NCBI RefSeq assembly: GCF_045679555.1
Contig: NW_027256058.1
Coordinates: 22,071 to 86,070 of the forward strand
Reading direction: 5' to 3'
Length of the DNA: 64,000 nt
From: Salvelinus alpinus
Taxonomy: Eukaryota > Chordata > Actinopteri > Salmoniformes > Salmonidae
Positions 52,280 through 64,000 of the stretch are shown piece after piece. The notes beneath the pieces are model-generated. The model saw only the letters and a list, made by a program, of their open reading frames with translations, did no database searches and was not told the DNA's origin. Position 1 is the first letter of the stretch. Each line of letters opens with the position of its first letter. The translations under genes were made by a program, and so were the position numbers.

Positions 52280-53674
52280 CAATGTTGCAACTTGCTGAAA
52301 ACTGTCCACAGTGTTCCTATCATCCTGATTTAACAGTACTGAAAAAAAATTCACTTACAGAGTGCATCAAACATGATTTAGAGCTTGTTTATGGAAAAGT
52401 GTTTATTTCTGTATTTCAACATGATTTGGAGCTTGTTTTTGAAAAGTGCTTATTTCTGTATTTCAACATGATTTGAAGCTTGTTTTTGAAAAGTGCTTAT
52501 TTCTGTTTTTCAACATGATTTAGAGCTTGTTTTTGGAAAAGTGTTTATTTCTGTATTTCAATGTTGCAACTTGCTGAAAACTGTCCACAGTGTTCCTATC
52601 ATCCTGATTTAACAGTACTGAAAAAAAATTCACTTACAGAGTGCATCAAACATGATTTAGAGCTTGTTTATGGAAAAGTGTTTATTTCTGTATTTCAACA
52701 TGATTTGGAGCTTGTTTTTGAAAAGTGCTTATTTCTGTATTTCAACATGATTTGAAGCTTGTTTTTGAAAAGTGCTTATTTCTGTTTTTCAACATGATTT
52801 AGAGCTTGTTTTTGGAAAAGTGTTTATTTCTGTATTTCAATGTTGCAACTTGCTGAAAACTGTCCACAGTGTTCCTATCATCCTGATTTAACAGTACTGA
52901 AAAAAAATTCACTTACAGAGTGCATCAAACATGATTTAGAGCTTGTTTATGGAAAAGTGTTTATTTCTGTATTTCAACATGATTTGGAGCTTGTTTTTGA
53001 AAAGTGCTTATTTCTGTATTTCAACATGATTTGAAGCTTGTTTTTGAAAAGTGCTTATTTCTGTTTTTCAACATGATTTAGAGCTTGTTTTTGGAAAAGT
53101 GTTTATTTCTGTATTTCAATGTTGCAACTTGCTGAAAACTGTCCACAGTGTTCCTATCATCCTGATTTAACAGTACTGAAAAAAAATTCACTTACAGAGT
53201 GCATCAAACATGATTTAGAGCTTGTTTATGGAAAAGTGTTTATTTCTGTATTTCAACATGATTTGGAGCTTGTTTTTGAAAAGTGCTTATTTCTGTATTT
53301 CAACATGATTTGAAGCTTGTTTTTGAAAAGTGCTTATTTCTGTTTTTCAACATGATTTAGAGCTTGTTTTTGGAAAAGTGTTTATTTCTGTATTTCAATG
53401 TTGCAACTTGCTGAAAACTGTCCACAGTGTTCCTATCATCCTGATTAAACAGTACTGAAAAAAAATTCACTTACAGAGTGCATCAAACATGATTTAGAGC
53501 ATGTTTATGGAAAAGTGTTTATTTCTGTATTTCAACATGATTTGGAGCTTGTTTTCGAAAAGTGCTTATTTCTGTATTTCAACATGATTTGAAGCTTGTT
53601 TTTGAAAAGTGCTTATTTCTGTTTTTCAACATGATTTAGAGCTTGTTTTTGGAAAAGTGTTTATTTCTGTATTT

Positions 53675-53811
53675 CAATGTTGCAACTTGCTGAAAACTGT
53701 CCACAGTGTTCCTATCATCCTGATTTAACAGTACTGAAAAAAAATTCACTTACAGAGTGCATCAAACATGATTTAGAGCTTGTTTTTGGAAAAGTGTTTA
53801 TTTCTGTATTT
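53675..53811 (+). repeat. 137-bp single-subrepeat satellite unit, with three further copies
   Basis: The core is followed by one subrepeat that joins type 1 at its start to type 4 (GTTTTTGG) at its end, and then the next core begins. Identical-looking short units lie at 56555-56691, 59756-59892 and 62410-62546. Their recurrence suggests they were copied as part of larger blocks and not created four times. Confidence 0.9.
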
Positions 53812-56800
53812 CAATGTTGCAACTTGCTGAAAACTGTCCACAGTGTTCCTATCATCCTGATTTAACAGTACTGAAAAAAAATTCACTTACAGAGTGCATC
53901 AAACATGATTTAGAGCTTGTTTATGGAAAAGTGTTTATTTCTGTATTTCAACATGATTTGGAGCTTGTTTTTGAAAAGTGCTTAGTTCTGTATTTCAACA
54001 TGATTTGAAGCTTGTTTTTGAAAAGTGCTTATTTCTGTTTTTCAACATGATTTAGAGCTTGTTTTTGGAAAAGTGTTTATTTCTGTATTTCAATGTTGCA
54101 ACTTGCTGAAAACTGTCCACAGTGTTCCTACCATCCTGATTTAACAGTACTGAAAAAAAATTCACTTACAGAGTGCATCAAACATGATTTAGAGCATGTT
54201 TATGGAAAAGTGTTTATTTCTGTATTTCAACATGATTTGGAGCTTGTTTTTGAAAAGTGCTTATTTCTGTATTTCAACATGATTTGAAGCTTGTTTTTGA
54301 AAAGTGCTTATTTCTGTTTTTCAACATGATTTAGAGCTTGTTTTTGGAAAAGTGTTTATTTCTGTATTTCAATGTTGCAACTTGCTGAAAACTGTCCACA
54401 GTGTTCCTATCATCCTGATTTAACAGTACTGAAAAAAAATTCACTTACAGAGTGCATCAAACATGATTTAGAGCTTGTTTATGGAAAAGTGTTTATTTCT
54501 GTATTTCAACATGATTTGGAGCTTGTTTTTGAAAAGTGCTTATTTCTGTATTTCAACATGATTTGAAGCTTGTTTTTGAAAAGTGCTTATTTCTGTTTTT
54601 CAACATGATTTAGAGCTTGTTTTTGGAAAAGTGTTTATTTCTGTATTTCAATGTTGCAACTTGCTGAAAACTGTCCACAGTGTTCCTACCATCCTGATTT
54701 AACAGTACTGAAAAAAAATTCACTTACAGAGTGCATCAAACATGATTTAGAGCATGTTTATGGAAAAGTGTTTATTTCTGTATTTCAACATGATTTGGAG
54801 CTTGTTTTTGAAAAGTGCTTATTTCTGTATTTCAACATGATTTGAAGCTTGTTTTTGAAAAGTGCTTATTTCTGTTTTTCAACATGATTTAGAGCTTGTT
54901 TTTGGAAAAGTGTTTATTTCTGTATTTCAATGTTGCAACTTGCTGAAAACTGTCCACAGTGTTCCTATCATCCTGATTTAACAGTACTGAAAAAAAATTC
55001 ACTTACAGAGTGCATCAAACATGATTTAGAGCTTGTTTATGGAAAAGTGTTTATTTCTGTATTTCAACATGATTTGGAGCTTGTTTTTGAAAAGTGCTTA
55101 GTTCTGTATTTCAACATGATTTGAAGCTTGTTTTTGAAAAGTGCTTATTTCTGTTTTTCAACATGATTTAGAGCTTGTTTTTGGAAAAGTGTTTATTTCT
55201 GTATTTCAATGTTGCAACTTGCTGAAAACTGTCCACAGTGTTCCTACCATCCTGATTTAACAGTACTGAAAAAAAATTCACTTACAGAGTGCATCAAACA
55301 TGATTTAGAGCTTGTTTATGGAAAAGTGTTTATTTCTGTATTTCAACATGATTTGGAGCTTGTTTTTGAAAAGTGCTTATTTCTGTATTTCAACATGATT
55401 TGAAGCTTGTTTTTGAAAAGTGCTTATTTCTGTTTTTCAACATGATTTAGAGCTTGTTTTTGGAAAAGTGTTTATTTCTGTATTTCAATGTTGCAACTTG
55501 CTGAAAACTGTCCACAGTGTTCCTATCATCCTGATTTAACAGTACTGAAAAAAAATTCACTTACAGAGTGCATCAAACATGATTTAGAGCTTGTTTATGG
55601 AAAAGTGTTTATTTCTGTATTTCAACATGATTTGGAGCTTGTTTTTGAAAAGTGCTTATTTCTGTATTTCAACATGATTTGAAGCTTGTTTTTGAAAAGT
55701 GCTTATTTCTGTTTTTCAACATGATTTAGAGCTTGTTTTTGGAAAAGTGTTTATTTCTGTATTTCAATGTTGCAACTTGCTGAAAACTGTCCACAGTGTT
55801 CCTATCATCCTGATTTAACAGTACTGAAAAAAAATTCACTTACAGAGTGCATCAAACATGATTTAGAGCATGTTTATGGAAAAGTGTTTATTTCTGTATT
55901 TCAACATGATTTGGAGCTTGTTTTTGAAAAGTGCTTATTTCTGTATTTCAACATGATTTGAAGCTTGTTTTTGAAAAGTGCTTATTTCTGTTTTTCAACA
56001 TGATTTAGAGCTTGTTTTTGGAAAAGTGTTTATTTCTGTATTTCAATGTTGCAACTTGCTGAAAACTGTCCACAGTGTTCCTATCATCCTGATTTAACAG
56101 TACTGAAAAAAAATTCACTTACAGAGTGCATCAAACATGATTTAGAGCTTGTTTATGGAAAAGTGTTTATTTCTGTATTTCAACATGATTTGGAGCTTGT
56201 TTTTGAAAAGTGCTTATTTCTGTATTTCAACATGATTTGAAGCTTGTTTTTGAAAAGTGCTTATTTCTGTTTTTCAACATGATTTAGAGCTTGTTTTTGG
56301 AAAAGTGTTTATTTCTGTATTTCAATGTTGCAACTTGCTGAAAACTGTCCACAGTGTTCCTATCATCCTGATTTAACAGTACTGAAAAAAAATTCACTTA
56401 CAGAGTGCATCAAACATGATTTAGAGCTTGTTTATGGAAAAGTGTTTATTTCTGTATTTCAACATGATTTGGAGCTTGTTTTTGAAAAGTGCTTATTTCT
56501 GTTTTTCAACATGATTTAGAGCTTGTTTTTGGAAAAGTGTTTATTTCTGTATTTCAATGTTGCAACTTGCTGAAAACTGTCCACAGTGTTCCTATCATCC
56601 TGATTTAACAGTACTGAAAAAAAATTCACTTACAGAGTGCATCAAACATGATTTAGAGCTTGTTTTTGGAAAAGTGTTTATTTCTGTATTTCAATGTTGC
56701 AACTTGCTGAAAACTGTCCACAGTGTTCCTATCATCCTGATTTAACAGTACTGAAAAAAAATTCACTTACAGAGTGCATCAAACATGATTTAGAGCTTGT

Positions 56801-58086
56801 TTATGGAAAAGTGTTTATTTCTGTATTTCAACATGATTTGGAGCTTGTTTTTGAAAAGTGCTTAGTTCTGTATTTCAACATGATTTGAAGCTTGTTTTTG
56901 AAAAGTGCTTATTTCTGTTTTTCAACATGATTTAGAGCTTGTTTTTGGAAAAGTGTTTATTTCTGTATTTCAATGTTGCAACTTGCTGAAAACTGTCCAC
57001 AGTGTTCCTACCATCCTGATTAAACAGTACTGAAAAAAAATTCACTTACAGAGTGCATCAAACATGATTTAGAGCATGTTTATGGAAAAGTGTTTATTTC
57101 TGTATTTCAACATGATTTGGAGCTTGTTTTTGAAAAGTGCTTATTTCTGTATTTCAACATGATTTGGAGCTTGTTTTTGAAAAGTGCTTATTTCTGTTTT
57201 TCAACATGATTTAGAGCTTGTTTTTGGAAAAGTGTTTATTTCTGTATTTCAATGTTGCAACTTGCTGAAAACTGTCCACAGTGTTCCTATCATCCTGATT
57301 TAACAGTACTGAAAAAAAATTCACTTACAGAGTGCATCAAACATGATTTAGAGCTTGTTTATGGAAAAGTGTTTATTTCTGTATTTCAACATGATTTGGA
57401 GCTTGTTTTTGAAAAGTGCTTAGTTCTGTATTTCAACATGATTTGAAGCTTGTTTTTGAAAAGTGCTTATTTCTGTTTTTCAACATGATTTAGAGCTTGT
57501 TTTTGGAAAAGTGTTTATTTCTGTATTTCAATGTTGCAACTTGCTGAAAACTGTCCACAGTGTTCCTACCATCCTGATTAAACAGTACTGAAAAAAAATT
57601 CACTTACAGAGTGCATCAAACATGATTTAGAGCATGTTTATGGAAAAGTGTTTATTTCTGTATTTCAACATGATTTGGAGCTTGTTTTCGAAAAGTGCTT
57701 ATTTCTGTATTTCAACATGATTTGAAGCTTGTTTTTGAAAAGTGCTTATTTCTGTTTTTCAACATGATTTAGAGCTTGTTTTTGGAAAAGTGTTTATTTC
57801 TGTATTTCAATGTTGCAACTTGCTGAAAACTGTCCACAGTGTTCCTATCATCCTGATTGAACAGTACTGAAAAAAAATTCACTTACAGAGTGCATCAAAC
57901 ATGATTTAGAGCTTGTTTATGGAAAAGTGTTTATTTCTGTATTTCAACATGATTTGGAGCTTGTTTTTGAAAAGTGCTTATTTCTGTATTTCAACATGAT
58001 TTGAAGCTTGTTTTTGAAAAGTGCTTATTTCTGTTTTTCAACATGATTTAGAGCTTGTTTTTGGAAAAGTGTTTATTTCTGTATTT

Positions 58087-58360
58087 CAATGTTGCAACTT
58101 GCTGAAAACTGTCCACAGTGTTCCTATCATCCTGATTTAACAGTACTGAAAAAAAATTCACTTACAGAGTGCATCAAACATGATTTAGAGCTTGTTTATG
58201 GAAAAGTGTTTATTTCTGTATTTCAACATGATTTGGAGCTTGTTTTTGAAAAGTGCTTAGTTCTGTATTTCAACATGATTTGAAGCTTGTTTTTGAAAAG
58301 TGCTTATTTCTTGTTTTTGGAAAAGTGTTTATTTTTGGAAAAGTGTTTATTTCTGTATTT
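58087..58360 (+). repeat. 274-bp scrambled satellite unit
   Basis: After subrepeat 3 begins, TTATTTCTTG jumps to the TTTTTGG part of subrepeat 4, and the segment GGAAAAGTGTTTATTT is then given twice in tandem. This fuses an upstream ATG to the frame, producing an 85-codon open frame at 58300-58557 that is an accident of the rearrangement. Confidence 0.88.
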
Positions 58361-59892
58361 CAATGTTGCAACTTGCTGAAAACTGTCCACAGTGTTCCTA
58401 TCATCCTGATTTAACAGTACTGAAAAAAAATTCACTTACAGAGTGCATCAAACATGATTTAGAGCATGTTTATGGAAAAGTGTTTATTTCTGTATTTCAA
58501 CATGATTTGGAGCTTGTTTTTGAAAAGTGCTTATTTCTGTATTTCAACATGATTTGAAGCTTGTTTTTGAAAAGTGCTTATTTCTGTTTTTCAACATGAT
58601 TTAGAGCTTGTTTTTGGAAAAGTGTTTATTTCTGTATTTCAATGTTGCAACTTGCTGAAAACTGTCCACAGTGTTCCTACCATCCTGATTTAACAGTACT
58701 GAAAAAAAATTCACTTACAGAGTGCATCAAACATGATTTAGAGCTTGTTTATGGAAAAGTGTTTATTTCTGTATTTCAACATGATTTGGAGCTTGTTTTT
58801 GAAAAGTGCTTATTTCTGTATTTCAACATGATTTGAAGCTTGTTTTTGAAAAGTGCTTATTTCTGTTTTTCAACATGATTTAGAGCTTGTTTTTGGAAAA
58901 GTGTTTATTTCTGTATTTCAATGTTGCAACTTGCTGAAAACTGTCCACAGTGTTCCTATCATCCTGATTAAACAGTACTGAAAAAAAATTCACTTACAGA
59001 GTGCATCAAACATGATTTAGAGCATGTTTATGGAAAAGTGTTTATTTCTGTATTTCAACATGATTTGGAGCTTGTTTTTGAAAAGTGCTTATTTCTGTAT
59101 TTCAACATGATTTGAAGCTTGTTTTTGAAAAGTGCTTATTTCTGTTTTTCAACATGATTTAGAGCTTGTTTTTGGAAAAGTGTTTATTTCTGTATTTCAA
59201 TGTTGCAACTTGCTGAAAACTGTCCACAGTGTTCCTATCATCCTGATTTAACAGTACTGAAAAAAAATTCACTTACAGAGTGCATCAAACATGATTTAGA
59301 GCTTGTTTATGGAAAAGTGTTTATTTCTGTATTTCAACATGATTTGGAGCTTGTTTTTGAAAAGTGCTTAGTTCTGTATTTCAACATGATTTGAAGCTTG
59401 TTTTTGAAAAGTGCTTATTTCTGTTTTTCAACATGATTTAGAGCTTGTTTTTGGAAAAGTGTTTATTTCTGTATTTCAATGTTGCAACTTGCTGAAAACT
59501 GTCCACAGTGTTCCTACCATCCTGATTTAACAGTACTGAAAAAAAATTCACTTACAGAGTGCATCAAACATGATTTAGAGCATGTTTATGGAAAAGTGTT
59601 TATTTCTGTATTTCAACATGATTTGGAGCTTGTTTTTGAAAAGTGCTTATTTCTGTATTTCAACATGATTTGGAGCTTGTTTTTGAAAAGTGCTTATTTC
59701 TGTTTTTCAACATGATTTAGAGCTTGTTTTTGGAAAAGTGTTTATTTCTGTATTTCAATGTTGCAACTTGCTGAAAACTGTCCACAGTGTTCCTATCATC
59801 CTGATTTAACAGTACTGAAAAAAAATTCACTTACAGAGTGCATCAAACATGATTTAGAGCTTGTTTTTGGAAAAGTGTTTATTTCTGTATTT

Positions 59893-60177
59893 CAATGTTG
59901 CAACTTGCTGAAAACTGTCCACAGTGTTCCTATCATCCTGATTTAACAGTACCACAGTGTTCCTATCATCCACTTACAGAGTGCATCAAACATGATTTAG
60001 AGCTTGTTTATGGAAAAGTGTTTATTTCTGTATTTCAACATGATTTGGAGCTTGTTTTTGAAAAGTGCTTATTTCTGTATTTCAACATGATTTGAAGCTT
60101 GTTTTTGAAAAGTGCTTATTTCTGTTTTTCAACATGATTTAGAGCTTGTTTTTGGAAAAGTGTTTATTTCTGTATTT
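59893..60177 (+). repeat. 285-bp satellite unit with internal core duplication
   Basis: At 59952-59971 a second copy of CCACAGTGTTCCTATCATCC from the same core replaces the stretch that normally holds TGAAAAAAAATTC. The unit then continues normally. A polymerase template switch or a short repair patch would explain this. Confidence 0.88.
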
Positions 60178-62409
60178 CAATGTTGCAACTTGCTGAAAAC
60201 TGTCCACAGTGTTCCTATCATCCTGATTTAACAGTACTGAAAAAAAATTCACTTACAGAGTGCATCAAACATGATTTAGAGCTTGTTTATGGAAAAGTGT
60301 TTATTTCTGTATTTCAACATGATTTGGAGCTTGTTTTTGAAAAGTGCTTAGTTCTGTATTTCAACATGATTTGAAGCTTGTTTTTGAAAAGTGCTTATTT
60401 CTGTTTTTCAACATGATTTAGAGCTTGTTTTTGGAAAAGTGTTTATTTCTGTATTTCAATGTTGCAACTTGCTGAAAACTGTCCACAGTGTTCCTATCAT
60501 CCTGATTTAACAGTACTGAAAAAAAATTCACTTACAGAGTGCATCAAACATGATTTAGAGCATGTTTATGGAAAAGTGTTTATTTCTGTATTTCAACATG
60601 ATTTGGAGCTTGTTTTCGAAAAGTGCTTATTTCTGTATTTCAACATGATTTGAAGCTTGTTTTTGAAAAGTGCTTATTTCTGTTTTTCAACATGATTTAG
60701 AGCTTGTTTTTGGAAAAGTGTTTATTTCTGTATTTCAATGTTGCAACTTGCTGAAAACTGTCCACAGTGTTCCTATCATCCTGATTTAACAGTACTGAAA
60801 AAAAATTCACTTACAGAGTGCATCAAACATGATTTAGAGCTTGTTTATGGAAAAGTGTTTATTTCTGTATTTCAACATGATTTGGAGCTTGTTTTTGAAA
60901 AGTGCTTAGTTCTGTATTTCAACATGATTTGAAGCTTGTTTTTGAAAAGTGCTTATTTCTGTTTTTCAACATGATTTAGAGCTTGTTTTTGGAAAAGTGT
61001 TTATTTCTGTATTTCAATGTTGCAACTTGCTGAAAACTGTCCACAGTGTTCCTATCATCCTGATTTAACAGTACTGAAAAAAAATTCACTTACAGAGTGC
61101 ATCAAACATGATTTAGAGCATGTTTATGGAAAAGTGTTTATTTCTGTATTTCAACATGATTTGGAGCTTGTTTTTGAAAAGTGCTTATTTCTGTATTTCA
61201 ACATGATTTGAAGCTTGTTTTTGAAAAGTGCTTATTTCTGTTTTTCAACATGATTTAGAGCTTGTTTTTGGAAAAGTGTTTATTTCTGTATTTCAATGTT
61301 GCAACTTGCTGAAAACTGTCCACAGTGTTCCTATCATCCTGATTTAACAGTACTGAAAAAAAATTCACTTACAGAGTGCATCAAACATGATTTAGAGCTT
61401 GTTTATGGAAAAGTGTTTATTTCTGTATTTCAACATGATTTGGAGCTTGTTTTTGAAAAGTGCTTAGTTCTGTATTTCAACATGATTTGAAGCTTGTTTT
61501 TGAAAAGTGCTTATTTCTGTTTTTCAACATGATTTAGAGCTTGTTTTTGGAAAAGTGTTTATTTCTGTATTTCAATGTTGCAACTTGCTGAAAACTGTCC
61601 ACAGTGTTCCTACCATCCTGATTTAACAGTACTGAAAAAAAATTCACTTACAGAGTGCATCAAACATGATTTAGAGCATGTTTATGGAAAAGTGTTTATT
61701 TCTGTATTTCAACATGATTTGGAGCTTGTTTTTGAAAAGTGCTTATTTCTGTATTTCAACATGATTTGAAGCTTGTTTTTGAAAAGTGCTTATTTCTGTT
61801 TTTCAACATGATTTAGAGCTTGTTTTTGGAAAAGTGTTTATTTCTGTATTTCAATGTTGCAACTTGCTGAAAACTGTCCACAGTGTTCCTATCATCCTGA
61901 TTTAACAGTACTGAAAAAAAATTCACTTACAGAGTGCATCAAACATGATTTAGAGCTTGTTTATGGAAAAGTGTTTATTTCTGTATTTCAACATGATTTG
62001 GAGCTTGTTTTTGAAAAGTGCTTAGTTCTGTATTTCAACATGATTTGAAGCTTGTTTTTGAAAAGTGCTTATTTCTGTTTTTCAACATGATTTAGAGCTT
62101 GTTTTTGGAAAAGTGTTTATTTCTGTATTTCAATGTTGCAACTTGCTGAAAACTGTCCACAGTGTTCCTATCATCCTGATTTAACAGTACTGAAAAAAAA
62201 TTCACTTACAGAGTGCATCAAACATGATTTAGAGCATGTTTATGGAAAAGTGTTTATTTCTGTATTTCAACATGATTTGGAGCTTGTTTTTGAAAAGTGC
62301 TTATTTCTGTATTTCAACATGATTTGAAGCTTGTTTTTGAAAAGTGCTTATTTCTGTTTTTCAACATGATTTAGAGCTTGTTTTTGGAAAAGTGTTTATT
62401 TCTGTATTT
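60178..62409 (+). repeat. 558-bp dimeric higher-order repeat, four copies
   Basis: Eight consecutive 279-bp units alternate strictly between type A (CTTAGTTCTG in subrepeat 2) and type B (GAGCATGTTTATGG in subrepeat 1), starting at 60178, 60457, 60736, 61015, 61294, 61573, 61852 and 62131. The alternation shows that a two-unit block is the amplified segment here. Confidence 0.88.
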
Positions 62410-64000
62410 CAATGTTGCAACTTGCTGAAAACTGTCCACAGTGTTCCTATCATCCTGATTTAACAGTACTGAAAAAAAATTCACTTACAGAGTGCATCAA
62501 ACATGATTTAGAGCTTGTTTTTGGAAAAGTGTTTATTTCTGTATTTCAATGTTGCAACTTGCTGAAAACTGTCCACAGTGTTCCTATCATCCTGATTAAA
62601 CAGTACTGAAAAAAAATTCACTTACAGAGTGCATCAAACATGATTTAGAGCTTGTTTATGGAAAAGTGTTTATTTCTGTATTTCAACATGATTTGGAGCT
62701 TGTTTTTGAAAAGTGCTTAGTTCTGTATTTCAACATGATTTGAAGCTTGTTTTTGAAAAGTGCTTATTTCTGTTTTTCAACATGATTTAGAGCTTGTTTT
62801 TGGAAAAGTGTTTATTTCTGTATTTCAATGTTGCAACTTGCTGAAAACTGTCCACAGTGTTCCTATCATCCTGATTTAACAGTACTGAAAAAAAATTCAC
62901 TTACAGAGTGCATCAAACATGATTTAGAGCTTGTTTATGGAAAAGTGTTTATTTCTGTATTTCAACATGATTTGGAGCTTGTTTTTGAAAAGTGCTTAGT
63001 TCTGTATTTCAACATGATTTGAAGCTTGTTTTTGAAAAGTGCTTATTTCTGTTTTTCAACATGATTTAGAGCTTGTTTTTGGAAAAGTGTTTATTTCTGT
63101 ATTTCAATGTTGCAACTTGCTGAAAACTGTCCACAGTGTTCCTATCATCCTGATTTAACAGTACTGAAAAAAAATTCACTTACAGAGTGCATCAAACATG
63201 ATTTAGAGCATGTTTATGGAAAAGTGTTTATTTCTGTATTTCAACATGATTTGGAGCTTGTTTTCGAAAAGTGCTTATTTCTGTATTTCAACATGATTTG
63301 AAGCTTGTTTTTGAAAAGTGCTTATTTCTGTTTTTCAACATGATTTAGAGCTTGTTTTTGGAAAAGTGTTTATTTCTGTATTTCAATGTTGCAACTTGCT
63401 GAAAACTGTCCACAGTGTTCCTATCATCCTGATTTAACAGTACTGAAAAAAAATTCACTTACAGAGTGCATCAAACATGATTTAGAGCATGTTTATGGAA
63501 AAGTGTTTATTTCTGTATTTCAACATGATTTGGAGCTTGTTTTTGAAAAGTGCTTATTTCTGTATTTCAACATGATTTGAAGCTTGTTTTTGAAAAGTGC
63601 TTATTTCTGTTTTTCAACATGATTTAGAGCTTGTTTTTGGAAAAGTGTTTATTTCTGTATTTCAATGTTGCAACTTGCTGAAAACTGTCCACAGTGTTCC
63701 TATCATCCTGATTTAACAGTACTGAAAAAAAATTCACTTACAGAGTGCATCAAACATGATTTAGAGCTTGTTTATGGAAAAGTGTTTATTTCTGTATTTC
63801 AACATGATTTGGAGCTTGTTTTTGAAAAGTGCTTAGTTCTGTATTTCAACATGATTTGAAGCTTGTTTTTGAAAAGTGCTTATTTCTGTTTTTCAACATG
63901 ATTTAGAGCTTGTTTTTGGAAAAGTGTTTATTTCTGTATTTCAATGTTGCAACTTGCTGAAAACTGTCCACAGTGTTCCTACCATCCTGATTTAACAGTA

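Larger units (their letters stand above)
49471..64000 (+). repeat. Right satellite array, stop-loss (GATTTAAC) variant block
   Basis: The monomer continues to the window end and runs off it. Most units here carry GATTTAAC in the core in place of GATTAAAC, which removes an in-frame TAA and leaves a 64-codon open frame starting at the core ATG. Units with the old state still occur, for example near 50029, 50587, 53396, 58919 and 62547. Two further markers, CTTAGTTCTG in subrepeat 2 and GAGCATGTTTATGG in subrepeat 1, appear mainly after 53.4 kb and alternate in parts. I do not call the open frames genes. Confidence 0.96.

Noticed and set aside
49194..63859. Dozens of identical 62-78 codon open frames, plus one of 85 codons, read as a gene family
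   Set aside because: They are tandem satellite units opened by one substitution. The frames shift at each 47-bp subrepeat, show no recognisable domain, and have no visible promoter or codon signature. I treat them as a finding to check and not as genes.
1..64000. CRISPR array or other prokaryotic repeat system
   Set aside because: There are no unique spacers between short conserved repeats. The units are long contiguous satellite monomers, and the window holds a spliced eukaryotic transposase gene.
1..64000. Direct evidence of a centromere (CENP-B box) or telomere repeats
   Set aside because: I did not see a CENP-B-box-like motif in the monomer or any TTAGGG tract, so location on the chromosome stays open.

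Overview
The window is eukaryotic and almost entirely non-coding. It is one long tandem satellite array, about 59 kb of the 64 kb, split once by a complete piggyBac-type DNA transposon. A teleost fish is likely, and a salmonid is my best guess. That guess rests on an interspersed repeat at about 17212-17714 and on the terminal regions of the transposon, both of which match salmonid repeats as I remember them. No database search was possible, so the species is not established. I see no host gene, rRNA, tRNA or CRISPR array.

Layout. Positions 1-16532 are the left part of the satellite. Positions 16533-21369 are the transposon, flanked by TTAA at 16529-16532 and 21370-21373. Positions 21374-64000 are the right part of the satellite, in the same orientation and resuming exactly where the left part was cut. 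The standard monomer is 279 bp: an 88-bp core with no internal repetition, followed by four diverged subrepeats of 49, 47, 47 and 48 bp. Common length variants are 232 bp (three subrepeats), 185 bp (two), 137 bp (one) and 421 bp (seven). Marker substitutions divide the array into blocks: a 9-10 unit higher-order repeat at 22.2-27.3 kb, two separate 558-bp dimeric repeats (8.7-10.4 kb and 60.2-62.4 kb), and 20 consecutive units of exactly 279 bp at 45.3-50.9 kb. From 47.8 kb onward a variant that loses a stop codon becomes common, so that many units carry the same 64-codon open frame.

The transposon. Its single gene reads on the minus strand, from the right end towards the left. Exon 1 (20505-20321) encodes an acidic N-terminus. 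An 886-bp intron (20320-19435) follows, and exon 2 (19434-17718) carries the whole DDE nuclease domain and a C-terminal cysteine-rich domain. The splice is in frame and the inferred product is 633 residues with no visible break, so the element may be autonomous. The intron contains an unusual set of about 140-bp repeats in alternating orientation that would fold into long hairpins. Upstream of exon 1 are three evenly spaced CCAAT boxes. Nearer the right end, a plus-strand TATA/ATG/splice-donor arrangement points outward into the satellite.
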